Origin: Clostridia bacterium
Lineage (GTDB): Bacteria; Bacillota; Clostridia; Oscillospirales; Acutalibacteraceae
Direction of reading: 5' to 3'
Assembly: GCA_017416765.1 (NCBI GenBank)
Contig: JAFQBE010000024.1
Location: 62,001-126,000, forward strand
DNA length: 64,000 bases
Each line of letters opens with the position of its first letter. Positions within the stretch are counted from its first letter, which is position 1. Below, piece after piece: positions 9,077 through 17,600 of the stretch. The position numbers were made by a program, and so were the translations under genes. The notes under the pieces are model-generated. The model saw nothing but the letters and a program-made list of their open reading frames with translations, was not told the DNA's origin and did no database searches.

Positions 9077-10348
9077 TTAATGTGCAACAGTAACCGTATA
9101 ATCACCGCTTACCCAGCAATCAGTGCTATTGCGCACGCTGAGTTTTGCGCTGAATTCCTGTGTAGGTGAAGAAACATCGGCATTGGTAAGATCAACTACC
9201 GCATAAATATCGGAAGCGGTTACACCGGCAAGCGAATCTTTAGGTCCGACAGTTACGGCATTACCTACAGACTTGATAATTTCTTTAACTTCATAACCCT
9301 CGGGAGCATTTATAAATGAAATATTTCCAATCGGTACACCGAGTGTTTTTTTGTCACAGCCTTCAACATAAACAACTACTTCAAATTCAGTTGCGGCTTC
9401 CACAGGAAATACTGAAGGGATTTCATCAGAAAATACCTTAAATCGGTTTGACCCGGGAGTAAGCTGCGAAAAATCAACAGTCATCACAGAAATGGTTTCG
9501 GGTATGTTTTCTTCATCAGCACCGGCAATACCTGCAGTAAGCTCTTCCGGGTTTACGGTATATCGCAACGGTGAATCAAGATAATCAAGCGGTGCATTCT
9601 TGAAAGAAACCGACGCAGGTTTACTTACAACATAATAAACCGGCAGAGTAATAGTGATATCGGAGTTGCCGTAATTGTATGAAAGATAGTGAAGCGAAAC
9701 GCCCGAATCATTATAGGCATTAACCTGAGCAGTCTGCGTCTGTGTTTCACTCAAAGGCTTATCAATATTCATTTCGGCATAAACCTTGCTGATGCTTGCA
9801 ACCTCAGTCTGCGGACCGGATATCATTACTGTTTCAGCCGAAACAACGGCTTCACCTGCTATATAACCTTCTTCAACAAGCTCATCCTTTATGTTAAGCT
9901 TTGCTTCAACAGGAAAATCCTGCTCCATATAAACATCAAAGAAAACCTCAACATAATCCTGCGAAAGAGATACTATTTCAAATTCATCACTCTCATTGAC
10001 TTTTATGGCTTTAAGCGAAAGCGTATGTTTTCCGGCTGAATCGACATATGCTGTTTGTGCAACAATCTTTACAGAGTCCGCATCCACTGACGAAAGCAGA
10101 TATCTTTTACCTGATACTTCTACATCAACATCGAATTCAGACTGACCGAAAATCTGTAAATCAAACTGTGCAGGAACGCTGTTTGCAAGGTCAATTGTTA
10201 CCGGTACGTCCTGAATGGTAGCTGTATCAATAGGGCTTAACGAAATTGTAACAACAAGCCATATTATTATAGAGAGAATAACGGAAAAAACCATTAAAGC
10301 CTTGTTATCATATAACAGCTTGTGCATCAACTGTGCTATTTTTTTCAC
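9077..10348 (-). CDS. cdaR: YbbR-domain protein CdaR
   Basis: A 423-residue protein with one N-terminal membrane helix (about 18-40) and an extracytoplasmic part made of repeated YbbR-like beta modules (for example VTIDLANSVPAQFDLQIFG and VEGYIAGEAVVS-type segments). CdaR binds and modulates the diadenylate cyclase CdaA. I chose the GTG at 10348, preceded by AAGGAGGGG at ideal spacing; that site overlaps the end of cdaA, and the two stop/start codons are only 13 bases apart, so the pair is co-expressed. Confidence 0.92.
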   Translation of the reverse strand: MKKIAQLMHKLLYDNKALMVFSVILSIIIWLVVTISLSPIDTATIQDVPVTIDLANSVPAQFDLQIFGQSEFDVDVEVSGKRYLLSSVDADSVKIVAQTAYVDSAGKHTLSLKAIKVNESDEFEIVSLSQDYVEVFFDVYMEQDFPVEAKLNIKDELVEEGYIAGEAVVSAETVMISGPQTEVASISKVYAEMNIDKPLSETQTQTAQVNAYNDSGVSLHYLSYNYGNSDITITLPVYYVVSKPASVSFKNAPLDYLDSPLRYTVNPEELTAGIAGADEENIPETISVMTVDFSQLTPGSNRFKVFSDEIPSVFPVEAATEFEVVVYVEGCDKKTLGVPIGNISFINAPEGYEVKEIIKSVGNAVTVGPKDSLAGVTASDIYAVVDLTNADVSSPTQEFSAKLSVRNSTDCWVSGDYTVTVAH

Positions 10349-10361
10349 GGAAATCCCCTCC

Positions 10362-11249
10362 TTATTTCTTTTTCTTGAAGATAGAAGCAATTCTGCCCGT
10401 CAGTTTATTGCTCTTTTCCTGTTCCTTGACAATAAGATGTTCCTGCAAAATTGCACGAAGCTCTGCAGAAGTGATATCGCGCTTGATTTTACCTTTTTCA
10501 ACAAATGAAATATAGCCTGTTTCTTCCGATACGACAACAACAATTGCATCACTTTCTTCAGACATACCGATTGCTGCCCTGTGGCGAGTACCGAGTTCCT
10601 TACTCAGTTCATTATTCTTTGTAAGCGGAAGTATGCAGCCCGCAGCAGCTAATCTGTCCAGACGGACTATAGCCGCACCGTCATGAAGCGGTGTTTTCGG
10701 AAAGAAAACTGTACCGAGCAGTTCTTCCGTTACTTCGGCATCAACTGCAGTGCCGGTTTCGATAACCTGACCGAGAAGTGTTTTTCTTTCAAAAACCAAC
10801 AATGCACCGATTTTCTTTTCACTCATTGAACTTACACAACGGCAGACTTCGGTAATCATGTTGTTGAGCTTTTCGTTTACCATTTCGCGTGAATTTTTGC
10901 TGAAATTGAACGGCGATAAGCTTGTAAGGCTTCGTCTGCCGACGCTTTCAAGAGCGTGTCTGATTTCGGGAGAGAAAATTATGACAAGACAAACAATGGC
11001 ATTGGAAGCAACGCTTTTGAAAAGATATGAGCTTGCCTGCATTTCAAGCACGGTAATAACGACATATACTACAGCAAAAAGCAAAATACCTTTAAAAAGC
11101 TGTATTGCCCTTGTTTCACGCACAAGCTTAACTACACTGTATACAACAAAAGCAACCAGGCATATATCTAAAAAATCCGATATACGGAAAGAACTGATTA
11201 CGCCGACAGCCTGCTGAAAAAAGCTGACTATTCCCTCTAAATATGTCAT
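10362..11249 (-). CDS. cdaA: diadenylate cyclase CdaA
   Basis: Makes the second messenger c-di-AMP from two ATP at the membrane. The 295-residue protein has three N-terminal membrane helices (about 24-45, 51-72, 78-95) and a DisA_N cyclase domain. The two catalytic motifs are intact: DGAAIV with Asp-Gly-Ala at 190-192, and RHRAAIG with Arg-His-Arg at 222-224. Messenger levels control potassium, osmolyte and cell-wall homeostasis. In many Firmicutes the operon continues cdaA-cdaR-glmM; here glmM is absent and a lipoprotein plus a two-component system follow. A good promoter lies 31-60 bases upstream. Confidence 0.97.
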   Translation of the reverse strand: MTYLEGIVSFFQQAVGVISSFRISDFLDICLVAFVVYSVVKLVRETRAIQLFKGILLFAVVYVVITVLEMQASSYLFKSVASNAIVCLVIIFSPEIRHALESVGRRSLTSLSPFNFSKNSREMVNEKLNNMITEVCRCVSSMSEKKIGALLVFERKTLLGQVIETGTAVDAEVTEELLGTVFFPKTPLHDGAAIVRLDRLAAAGCILPLTKNNELSKELGTRHRAAIGMSEESDAIVVVVSEETGYISFVEKGKIKRDITSAELRAILQEHLIVKEQEKSNKLTGRIASIFKKKK

Positions 11250-11279
11250 ATCGCTATATCACTCCATTCTGATTAGTAT

Positions 11280-11308
11280 ATTGTAGCACAAGTAAGCTCT
11301 CTTTGCAA
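11280..11308 (-). promoter_or_regulatory. sigma-A-type promoter of the cdaA operon
   Basis: On the minus strand, TTGCAA (11308-11303), a 17-base spacer and TACAAT (11285-11280) precede cdaA. It is the only strong promoter seen before the train of genes that continues to the left edge. Confidence 0.75.
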
Positions 11309-11350
11309 TTAAAATATATAAATTAATTAAATTTTAATAAATATATAATA

Positions 11351-11381
11351 AAGGCGCACCATTTTAAAAACGGTGCGCCTT
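11351..11381 (-). terminator. intrinsic terminator after the iron ADH gene
   Basis: A 10-bp GC-rich stem (AAGGCGCACC with GGTGCGCCTT) followed on the minus strand by an AT tract (TTTATTATATATTT) lies 25 bases past the stop of the ADH gene. On the plus strand the stem is followed only by a short T run. Confidence 0.85.
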
Positions 11382-11405
11382 TTACAGCGGGATATTGCGT
11401 AAAAA

Positions 11406-12614
11406 TCAAGCCATCATGGAACGGATAAGCTGCATGCACTGCTCTTTATCCATAAGAACAGGAACAGGATAAAGCGGATTAGCTTCAATCAAAGCTCTTT
11501 CAGCAATTGTAGAAATATCTTCTTCCTTAATGCAGTCAAAGCTTGACGGTATCTTCATGCGAATGTTCATATCGCAGATTTCATCAATAAACATAATTGC
11601 CTTTTCATCAGTTGATTTACCCGCGGTATCAAGACCTGCAATATCGGCAAGCTTTGCAAGCTGCTCATAAATAGCCTCGCCGTAGAAGCGAAGAACATAC
11701 GGCAGAATAATTGCATTTGCAAGACCGTGAGGAATGTTATAGAAACCGCCGAGGTTGTGTGCAATAGCATGAACATAGCCGACATAAGCCTGAGTAAATG
11801 CAACACCTGCATAAAATGAAGCGTTGAGCATTTCATCACGGGCCTGAATGTTTTTCGGCTCATTATATGCTGTTTCAAGGCTTGCAAATATCATTTTTAC
11901 AGCCTTTTCTGCAGCAGCAGTTGTGCCGGGTGTATTGCTGCGACCGATATATGCTTCTACAGCATGAGTCAGCGCATCCATACCTGTTGTGGAGGTAATG
12001 TGAGGCGGCAAACCTACAGTAAGCTCGGGGTCAAGTACAGCAACCTTAGGACGAAGGCATGGGTCGTTGATTGCAAACTTTTCATGAGTTTCAGGGTTTA
12101 CAATAACAGCTGCAAGTGTAGTTTCAGAACCTGTGCCTGCAGTTGTGGGAATAGCATAAATGTCGGGAAGCTTTGCAAGAACTTTAAGTGTACCGCGCAT
12201 TTTCGGAATAGTTTTACCCGGTGCGGCAACTCTTGCAGCAGCAACCTTTGCGCAGTCCATGGGAGAACCTCCGCCAAAAGCAATGACAGCCTGACAGTTG
12301 TGGTTTATGTAAAGGTCACGAGCTTCTTCAACATTGGGTATAGTGGGATTAGGCTGTGTGCCGTCATAAATAACATAACTGATACCCTTTTCGTCAAGGC
12401 CTGCTTTAAGGCTGTCCAGCAGACCAAGGCTGTGAAGAACCTTATCTGTAACTATCATAACATTTGATATATCGCGGCTTTTGAGTACACCGGGAAGTTT
12501 TTTGACACTGCCGGCACCACGGATAACCTGAGGACCTGACCAGTCAAGAACCTTTGTAGCATACTTGAACGCTGTCTGATAGGTTCTGCAATAAGCAGCA
12601 TAGAGTTTATTCAT
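11406..12614 (-). CDS. iron-containing alcohol dehydrogenase
   Basis: A 402-residue group III (iron-dependent) alcohol dehydrogenase. The N-terminal NAD(P)-binding part carries the glycine motif AFGGGSPMDCAK. The C-terminal helical metal domain has the signature with His ligands (GMDALTHAVEAYIG and HAIAHNLGGFYNIPHGLANA). It interconverts aldehydes or ketones and alcohols with NAD(P)H. I chose ATG 12614, nine bases after an AAAGG site, over the TTG at 12623 that touches the site. A 15-bp palindrome lies just upstream. A second, only distantly similar member lies at 45273-46418. Confidence 0.92.
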   Translation of the reverse strand: MNKLYAAYCRTYQTAFKYATKVLDWSGPQVIRGAGSVKKLPGVLKSRDISNVMIVTDKVLHSLGLLDSLKAGLDEKGISYVIYDGTQPNPTIPNVEEARDLYINHNCQAVIAFGGGSPMDCAKVAAARVAAPGKTIPKMRGTLKVLAKLPDIYAIPTTAGTGSETTLAAVIVNPETHEKFAINDPCLRPKVAVLDPELTVGLPPHITSTTGMDALTHAVEAYIGRSNTPGTTAAAEKAVKMIFASLETAYNEPKNIQARDEMLNASFYAGVAFTQAYVGYVHAIAHNLGGFYNIPHGLANAIILPYVLRFYGEAIYEQLAKLADIAGLDTAGKSTDEKAIMFIDEICDMNIRMKIPSSFDCIKEEDISTIAERALIEANPLYPVPVLMDKEQCMQLIRSMMA

Positions 12615-12629
12615 TTTTAACAACCTTTC

Positions 12630-12644
12630 TATACAATTTGTATA
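12630..12644. promoter_or_regulatory. palindrome upstream of the ADH gene, possible operator
   Basis: A perfect 15-bp palindrome (TATACAA, T, TTGTATA) lies 16 bases upstream of the ADH start. It overlaps a possible -10 hexamer (ATTATA) that sits 17 bases after TTTACA on the minus strand. It is AT-rich, so chance is a real possibility. Confidence 0.35.
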
Positions 12645-12675
12645 ATAATTTTATTACTTACTGTGTAAAAACATT

Positions 12676-13182
12676 TTAAAACATAGCAATCAAGGCGGGT
12701 ATGCCGTAGGAAACTACAGACATAATAACACCTGCAATAAATACACCAACAGCAATAACCATAGTGGAAGTGCGTATTCTCATATCAAGCAGTGCAGCTA
12801 TAAGTGCACCTGTCCAGCCGCCGGTTCCGGGTAAGGGAATTGCAACAAACAGCAACAGCCCCCACTTGCCGTATTTCTGAATAGTATCGCTTTTTCGCAT
12901 AGAGCGTATTTCCAATTTTTCAATTACCTTGCCAAAAAAGGGTTTATCACGCAGGAACTGAAAAATCTTGCGGATAAAAAGAAGTATAAACGGAATCGGA
13001 ATCATATTCGCAATATAACAAATAATGAAAGACGGAATTAAATCAAGCCCTAAAATACTTGCTGCAATCATACCGCCGCGCAGCTCAAGCACAGGAAAAA
13101 GCGAAATAATGAATATTATGAGTTCTTCAGGAATTTTATTCTGAAACAAGTCAACAAAAGATGCCGCCAACTGTTCCGCCAT
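12676..13182 (-). CDS. small multidrug export family membrane protein (COG2426)
   Basis: A 168-residue protein with about four membrane segments. Family hallmarks include LFPVLELRGGMIAAS near the N-terminus and the conserved VAIPLPGTGGWTGALIA. The family name (Sm_multidrug_ex) rests on weak evidence; the transport substrate is not known. ATG 13182 has an AAGGTGG site. It follows the Nudix fusion gene by 13 bases and is likely co-transcribed with it. Confidence 0.85.
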   Translation of the reverse strand: MAEQLAASFVDLFQNKIPEELIIFIISLFPVLELRGGMIAASILGLDLIPSFIICYIANMIPIPFILLFIRKIFQFLRDKPFFGKVIEKLEIRSMRKSDTIQKYGKWGLLLFVAIPLPGTGGWTGALIAALLDMRIRTSTMVIAVGVFIAGVIMSVVSYGIPALIAMF

Positions 13183-13195
13183 TATTTAAACCACC

Positions 13196-13933
13196 TTATT
13201 GTTCAATCTCACCTATTCTGATAAGGAATTCGTTTGCCTTTTCAAGAATAGACCTGTCATTTTCAAATTTAAGAGTTTTAATAGCCTTTGAGTAATTGAG
13301 CCAGATATAATCTTCAATTTCCTCGTGCTGAATAATAGTTTGTGTATCGGATGTTTTTGCAACAAAGATTGATACAGATTTTTCTACCTTGCCCTGAATA
13401 GTATACTCCGATTTTGAAATAAAACCGGGAATTATCTGAATTCTGATGCCTGTTTCTTCAAGCACCTCACGGCGTGCAGTTTCTTCTTTTGTTTCGCCGC
13501 GTTCAATATGACCTTTAGGAAAGCCCCAGTTTGCACTGCGCTTGTTTTTAATAAGAAGATATCTGACTTCACCCGCTATCATACGGAAAACAACAGCACC
13601 GCAGCTGCTTTCATAAAGACATTCAAGTGTATAATCCCTGCCTGTACCTTCAGCAAATTCAATTGCAGGCTTGACATCGTTTACAATAAAGCGTGTGCTT
13701 TTAGGTGCAACAACCCAGACTTTTTCGCCGCTTCTGCGATTTATAATAGCAATTACCCTGCCGTCAAAATTACGCACGGGATGGTCTATGCCCATAATAT
13801 AAGCAAACTGCTCATTAGGACCTTTGGAGTAATTTTCTACCCTGCCGTAGTTAAGCTCATATGTATAACCGTATTGCTCATTCTGGGAATTAATAGCATT
13901 TGTAACATTTACTCGTACATACTTTCCAAGCAT
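13196..13933 (-). CDS. pyrophosphatase-like domain fused to a Nudix hydrolase
   Basis: A 245-residue two-domain protein. Residues ~1-100 (GKYVRVNVTNAINS, YELNYGRVEN, YIMGIDHPV, GRVIAIINR) resemble the short inorganic-pyrophosphatase-like family of Clostridia. Residues ~105-245 form a Nudix domain with an intact box (G-x5-E-x7-RE-V-x-EE-x-G-I) that binds Mg2+ and hydrolyses a nucleoside diphosphate linked to X. The Nudix substrate cannot be read from the sequence. I chose ATG 13933, 11 bases after AAAGGAG. A promoter lies upstream. Confidence 0.8.
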   Translation of the reverse strand: MLGKYVRVNVTNAINSQNEQYGYTYELNYGRVENYSKGPNEQFAYIMGIDHPVRNFDGRVIAIINRRSGEKVWVVAPKSTRFIVNDVKPAIEFAEGTGRDYTLECLYESSCGAVVFRMIAGEVRYLLIKNKRSANWGFPKGHIERGETKEETARREVLEETGIRIQIIPGFISKSEYTIQGKVEKSVSIFVAKTSDTQTIIQHEEIEDYIWLNYSKAIKTLKFENDRSILEKANEFLIRIGEIEQ

Positions 13934-13985
13934 CCGCTGACACACTCCTTTCAAAAATTCTACATACTTACACACATATAAATTT

Positions 13986-14014
13986 ATTATATATATTTAC
14001 TTTAATAATTACAA
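13986..14014 (-). promoter_or_regulatory. sigma-A-type promoter of the Nudix-exporter pair
   Basis: On the minus strand TTGTAA (14014-14009), a 17-base AT-rich spacer and TATAAT (13991-13986) lie about 55 bases upstream of the Nudix start. Confidence 0.65.
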
Positions 14015-14043
14015 GTAATTTTTCATATTTTTTATAAATAAAT

Positions 14044-14078
14044 ATAAAAATGAGATGAACAGCAAAGTGTTCATCTCA
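14044..14078 (-). terminator. intrinsic terminator after the M20 peptidase gene
   Basis: An 11-bp perfect stem (TGAGATGAACA with its complement, 7-base loop) followed on the minus strand by TTTTTATATTT, 14 bases after the stop of the peptidase gene. Confidence 0.9.
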
Positions 14079-14091
14079 AAATCAATTCAAT

Positions 14092-15561
14092 TTATTCGCC
14101 TGTAAGCTCTTTGATATAGCGTTTGAAGAATATAACAGCTTCACCTACCGTATTTTTAGGCAGACGCTCGTTTGTGCCGTGTGTGCAGAGAAGAAGCTTT
14201 GTATCGGCAATAAACGGAGAATAACGGTAAATATTTTCGCAAACAAGCTCATAATGGTAAGCATCCGTACCACCCATAACAAGGTAAGGTGCAACAATAG
14301 CTTCGGGATAATCCGAAGATGTAATTTTTTCAATTGCCTTAAATGCTCTGCTGTCAGTCGGTGACATTGCAGAGGGTTCTTTTGATTTAAGGCACTTGAT
14401 TTTAATATTTTTATTCTTAACAACCTTGCGGATATGATTTTCAATATCCGCTGTTGAGCTGCCGGGCATACCGCGGAAGTTTACAACAATGCTTGAACGC
14501 TGCGGAAGAACATTCGCTGCAGGACTGCCCTGTGCCATAGTGACACCTGTGGTTGTTCTGATAAGGCTTGCCGCAGGAGGTATGAGCTTCATAACTTCTT
14601 TAATAAGAGGATTGAGTATAGGAAGATTACAGGTAACAAGCTTTGCAGGATAGCTGACGCGTCTGCCGACCTTATCAAACAGATTCTTGACAAACGGAAG
14701 CATTGCAGCCTTGAACTGATGATTTTCAAGGTCCTTGATTACATCGGCAAGCTGACCCAGACCGCTATGCTTGGGCGGCTGTGAGGAATGACCGCCTTTT
14801 GTTTCAACGGTAATTTCAAAATCAGCATAACCCTTTTCAGCAATACCGATACCTGCAATAAAGCCGTTCATTATACCCTTTATGTTTACGGGAAGAATTG
14901 CACCGCCTTCGTCGATAACACTGTCAAGGTGTACACCGCGGGATTTAAGAAGCTCTGCTACAGCTGCTGCGCCTGAATTTGCAGAAGCAACAATTTCTTC
15001 ATCGTGACCAAAGCAAAGGTATACATCGCGTTTAGGCTGATAACCGTCTTCAAGCAGAGTTTCTACAGCTTCCATAACACAGATGAGGTGGTTTTTCATA
15101 TCCATTGCACCTCTGCCCCAGATAAACTCATCATCAATGTGACCGCTGAAGGGCGGATGCTCCCAATCCTGCTCCGTACCTTCGGAAATCGGCACAACAT
15201 CCTGATGAGCAAGAAGTGCTATAGGTTCAAGTGAAGGGTCTGTACCCTTCCAACGGTACAGAAGGCTTGCCTTTGAAACAACTTCTTTTTCAAGATTTTT
15301 TGCAATAAGCGGGTAAGATTCGTCAAGAAAGTTGTGGAATTTATAGAACTGCTCCCAATCAACCATTTCGCTGTCGGGATATGAAACGGTAGGAATCTGA
15401 ATAGCGCCGCTGATATGCTCAATAGCTCTTTGGGCATTACAGTTTTCTTCAGGAAGTTTTACGCTTTCAACCTTTTCAGGTTTATGTACAGCAGCGTGGA
15501 CACAATTTGCAGCCGTTGCCGCACCGAGTGCGCCGAGAATAACCTTTGTGGATGTTTTCAT
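14092..15561 (-). CDS. M20 family metallopeptidase (PM20D1/carboxypeptidase-like)
   Basis: A 489-residue di-zinc amidohydrolase/peptidase. An N-terminal hydrophobic stretch (about 6-24) may be a signal or anchor. The metal ligands fit M20: ALLAHQDVVP, GRGAMDMKNHL and GHDEEI, with the dimerisation domain between (KGGHSSQP). The family cleaves N-acyl amino acids, dipeptides or C-terminal residues; the substrate is not evident. ATG 15561 has a GAGGAGAG site. It is the last gene of a three-gene minus-strand run starting at 17577. Confidence 0.9.
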   Translation of the reverse strand: MKTSTKVILGALGAATAANCVHAAVHKPEKVESVKLPEENCNAQRAIEHISGAIQIPTVSYPDSEMVDWEQFYKFHNFLDESYPLIAKNLEKEVVSKASLLYRWKGTDPSLEPIALLAHQDVVPISEGTEQDWEHPPFSGHIDDEFIWGRGAMDMKNHLICVMEAVETLLEDGYQPKRDVYLCFGHDEEIVASANSGAAAVAELLKSRGVHLDSVIDEGGAILPVNIKGIMNGFIAGIGIAEKGYADFEITVETKGGHSSQPPKHSGLGQLADVIKDLENHQFKAAMLPFVKNLFDKVGRRVSYPAKLVTCNLPILNPLIKEVMKLIPPAASLIRTTTGVTMAQGSPAANVLPQRSSIVVNFRGMPGSSTADIENHIRKVVKNKNIKIKCLKSKEPSAMSPTDSRAFKAIEKITSSDYPEAIVAPYLVMGGTDAYHYELVCENIYRYSPFIADTKLLLCTHGTNERLPKNTVGEAVIFFKRYIKELTGE

Positions 15562-15585
15562 TTAGCAATCTCTCCTCGAATTGAA

Positions 15586-16293
15586 TTATATAAAGAATTT
15601 ACGCGAAAGCCATGCACGCAGACGCTTGTTTTTGAGTACGGATAAGAAAAATGCAGCAAGAGCAATACAGCACGCAGCAACAATAACGGAAACAAACGGA
15701 AACAGACTTTTCACATAATAATACCTGAACAGCAGTTCAACAGCAAATGACAGAACAACAATCTGTAAAAGTATTGAAATTACAAGTATTGTCCAGTCAA
15801 GCCGTTTATGCTTAATCCATTCTGCAACCGATATTGCAAAAGCCGCAACAACCAAAATCAGCGGTAAAGCAAGTTCAAACAACCAATGTTCGCCATGTTC
15901 AACGCTGTAAAATACAGCTGTATACAAAAATGTACCGACCGCATCAATAGGCACAACTATATAACTTTTCGGTTTTTTGAGCATAAAAGGAAAAACTATC
16001 AGCAACCAGAACAGCGCACTTGAAGCATTAAGATACGTTGCCCAGTTATAGCCGAAATCAAACATAAGATTTATAATCAGACAAACAATATTCGGAATAA
16101 GTATAACCATTGATGCAATGAAAGCACCGTATCTGCGCCTAACCTCCGACGGTATAATAATTCTTTGCGGAAACGGGTCAACCGCATCTTCCGGTTTAGT
16201 AAGAGCATTCGGATTTACGACAGGAGTGGAACAAAGGGCACATTTTTTTGCGCTGTCATCAAGCTCAACACCGCAGTTTACGCAGTATGACAT
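15586..16293 (-). CDS. zinc-ribbon membrane protein (DUF6320-like)
   Basis: A 235-residue protein. An N-terminal zinc ribbon (CVNCG at 4-8, CALCS at 18-22) is followed by about six membrane helices. Similar proteins in Clostridia are encoded beside the condensation-fold enzyme found immediately upstream here (16300-17577), only 6 bases away. That suggests a membrane partner for the acyltransferase, but its activity is unknown. ATG 16293 has an AGGAGG site. Confidence 0.72.
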   Translation of the reverse strand: MSYCVNCGVELDDSAKKCALCSTPVVNPNALTKPEDAVDPFPQRIIIPSEVRRRYGAFIASMVILIPNIVCLIINLMFDFGYNWATYLNASSALFWLLIVFPFMLKKPKSYIVVPIDAVGTFLYTAVFYSVEHGEHWLFELALPLILVVAAFAISVAEWIKHKRLDWTILVISILLQIVVLSFAVELLFRYYYVKSLFPFVSVIVAACCIALAAFFLSVLKNKRLRAWLSRKFFI

Positions 16294-16299
16294 TTATGC

Positions 16300-17577
16300 T
16301 TACCTCCTGTTACTTTCAATTTTTACATGAACGCCCATCTGAACAAGCTTAGTAAAAAAGCGTCGTTCAATATCGCTTTCCATGTAAACATTTGCAAAAT
16401 CAATAATAAATTTATCTTTATAACCGCAGCCGCCGCAGCGCGCAGCATTAAGCTTACCGGGACCTGACATAAGTTCAACAAGATTTACATGTGCCTGCAT
16501 TTCTTCAGGGAGTGAAATTTTACCGAGATTGCTGAAAAGAACTGATGTAGCCTGTTCACCTGTAAGCAAAAATCCCAGACCAATGGCAAAATCCTTGATA
16601 AACAACGGAATAAGCCGCATCAAAGGCGAACGCACAAGCTTCAGATTCGCCGTAACCATTGCCCTCAAAGTTTTCTCGTTATTAATATCCCTCAAATAAA
16701 GAATTACATGGTTCAACACTTCTTCAAAAGTGTATTCACCCATAAGCGGGTCAATATGAATAAGATAATAAAGCGAAAAATTTCGAAGAGTATTAACTCC
16801 GAAAAAATTGCGAAGGCTTACGGGTATCTGAACGCAAACCTTTTTTTGCCTTCGTTTTTCTTCCTTTTGTTTTTCATAATGAACAAACAAAAGCAACGCA
16901 CCTATAAACTCAGTAATTGTTGCGCCGTAGCTTTTGGCAAGTGTATGTACCTGAGCCAAATCAACAATTCCACGCGTAATATTCACCATGTGCTTGGGTG
17001 CTCTTTTACCTGTAGCATGATAAACTCTATCTAAATCACGGCTGACCTTTCCCTTGGATTTGGGCACTTTACGGTAAGGGTCATCAAGCTCGGATTTTGA
17101 AGCAGGAGTATTTATATCAAGCACAAAGCCACCCGCAGGAATATCACAGCCGCAAAGGCGAAGATATTGTGCAGCAAGCGTACAAACAAAAACTGCCGCA
17201 CCCATGCCATCGGTCAATGCGTGATAAAAATCACCCGAAATACGGTTTTCGTAATAATAAATTCTGAACAGATATCCGTTATTTTCATTAAATTTTACGC
17301 GGTGACAAGGATTAACAATATCAGGCTGAACCGGCGGCGCACCTTTCGGATTTTTTTCAAAATAGTGCCAGAACAGACCGGTTTTCATTCTGACATCGTA
17401 GCACGGAAACCGTACAAGAGTATCTTTAAGTGCTTTTTCGAGCATTTCAGGTTCAATCTTTCTGTCAAGCATAACAGAAAAGCGGAAAATATTGGACCAA
17501 CGGGAAGTGTTCTGTCCGGGAAAAATAGTTGCCGCATTATCAAGTTTGAACCATTGCTTCGGCTTTTTACCGCTCAT
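16300..17577 (-). CDS. condensation/acyltransferase-fold protein
   Basis: A 425-residue member of the BAHD/NRPS-condensation superfamily. The catalytic HxxxDG motif is intact (HALTDG, His at residue 119), and a DFGWG-like region is not recognisable. The family moves acyl groups onto alcohols or amines in the cytosol. The N-terminal half starts WFKLDNAATIFP, typical of a stand-alone clostridial subgroup of unknown substrate. ATG 17577 is preceded by GGGGAG at good spacing. It is the first gene of a likely operon with the zinc-ribbon membrane protein and the M20 peptidase. Confidence 0.75.
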   Translation of the reverse strand: MSGKKPKQWFKLDNAATIFPGQNTSRWSNIFRFSVMLDRKIEPEMLEKALKDTLVRFPCYDVRMKTGLFWHYFEKNPKGAPPVQPDIVNPCHRVKFNENNGYLFRIYYYENRISGDFYHALTDGMGAAVFVCTLAAQYLRLCGCDIPAGGFVLDINTPASKSELDDPYRKVPKSKGKVSRDLDRVYHATGKRAPKHMVNITRGIVDLAQVHTLAKSYGATITEFIGALLLFVHYEKQKEEKRRQKKVCVQIPVSLRNFFGVNTLRNFSLYYLIHIDPLMGEYTFEEVLNHVILYLRDINNEKTLRAMVTANLKLVRSPLMRLIPLFIKDFAIGLGFLLTGEQATSVLFSNLGKISLPEEMQAHVNLVELMSGPGKLNAARCGGCGYKDKFIIDFANVYMESDIERRFFTKLVQMGVHVKIESNRR

Positions 17578-17600
17578 AAACACTCCCCTTTCTTTAAAAA

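Noticed and set aside
11964..12467. Plus-strand open frame opposite the iron ADH gene
   Set aside because: Cys/Ser/Asn-rich antisense shadow of a conserved gene with clear family motifs on the other strand.
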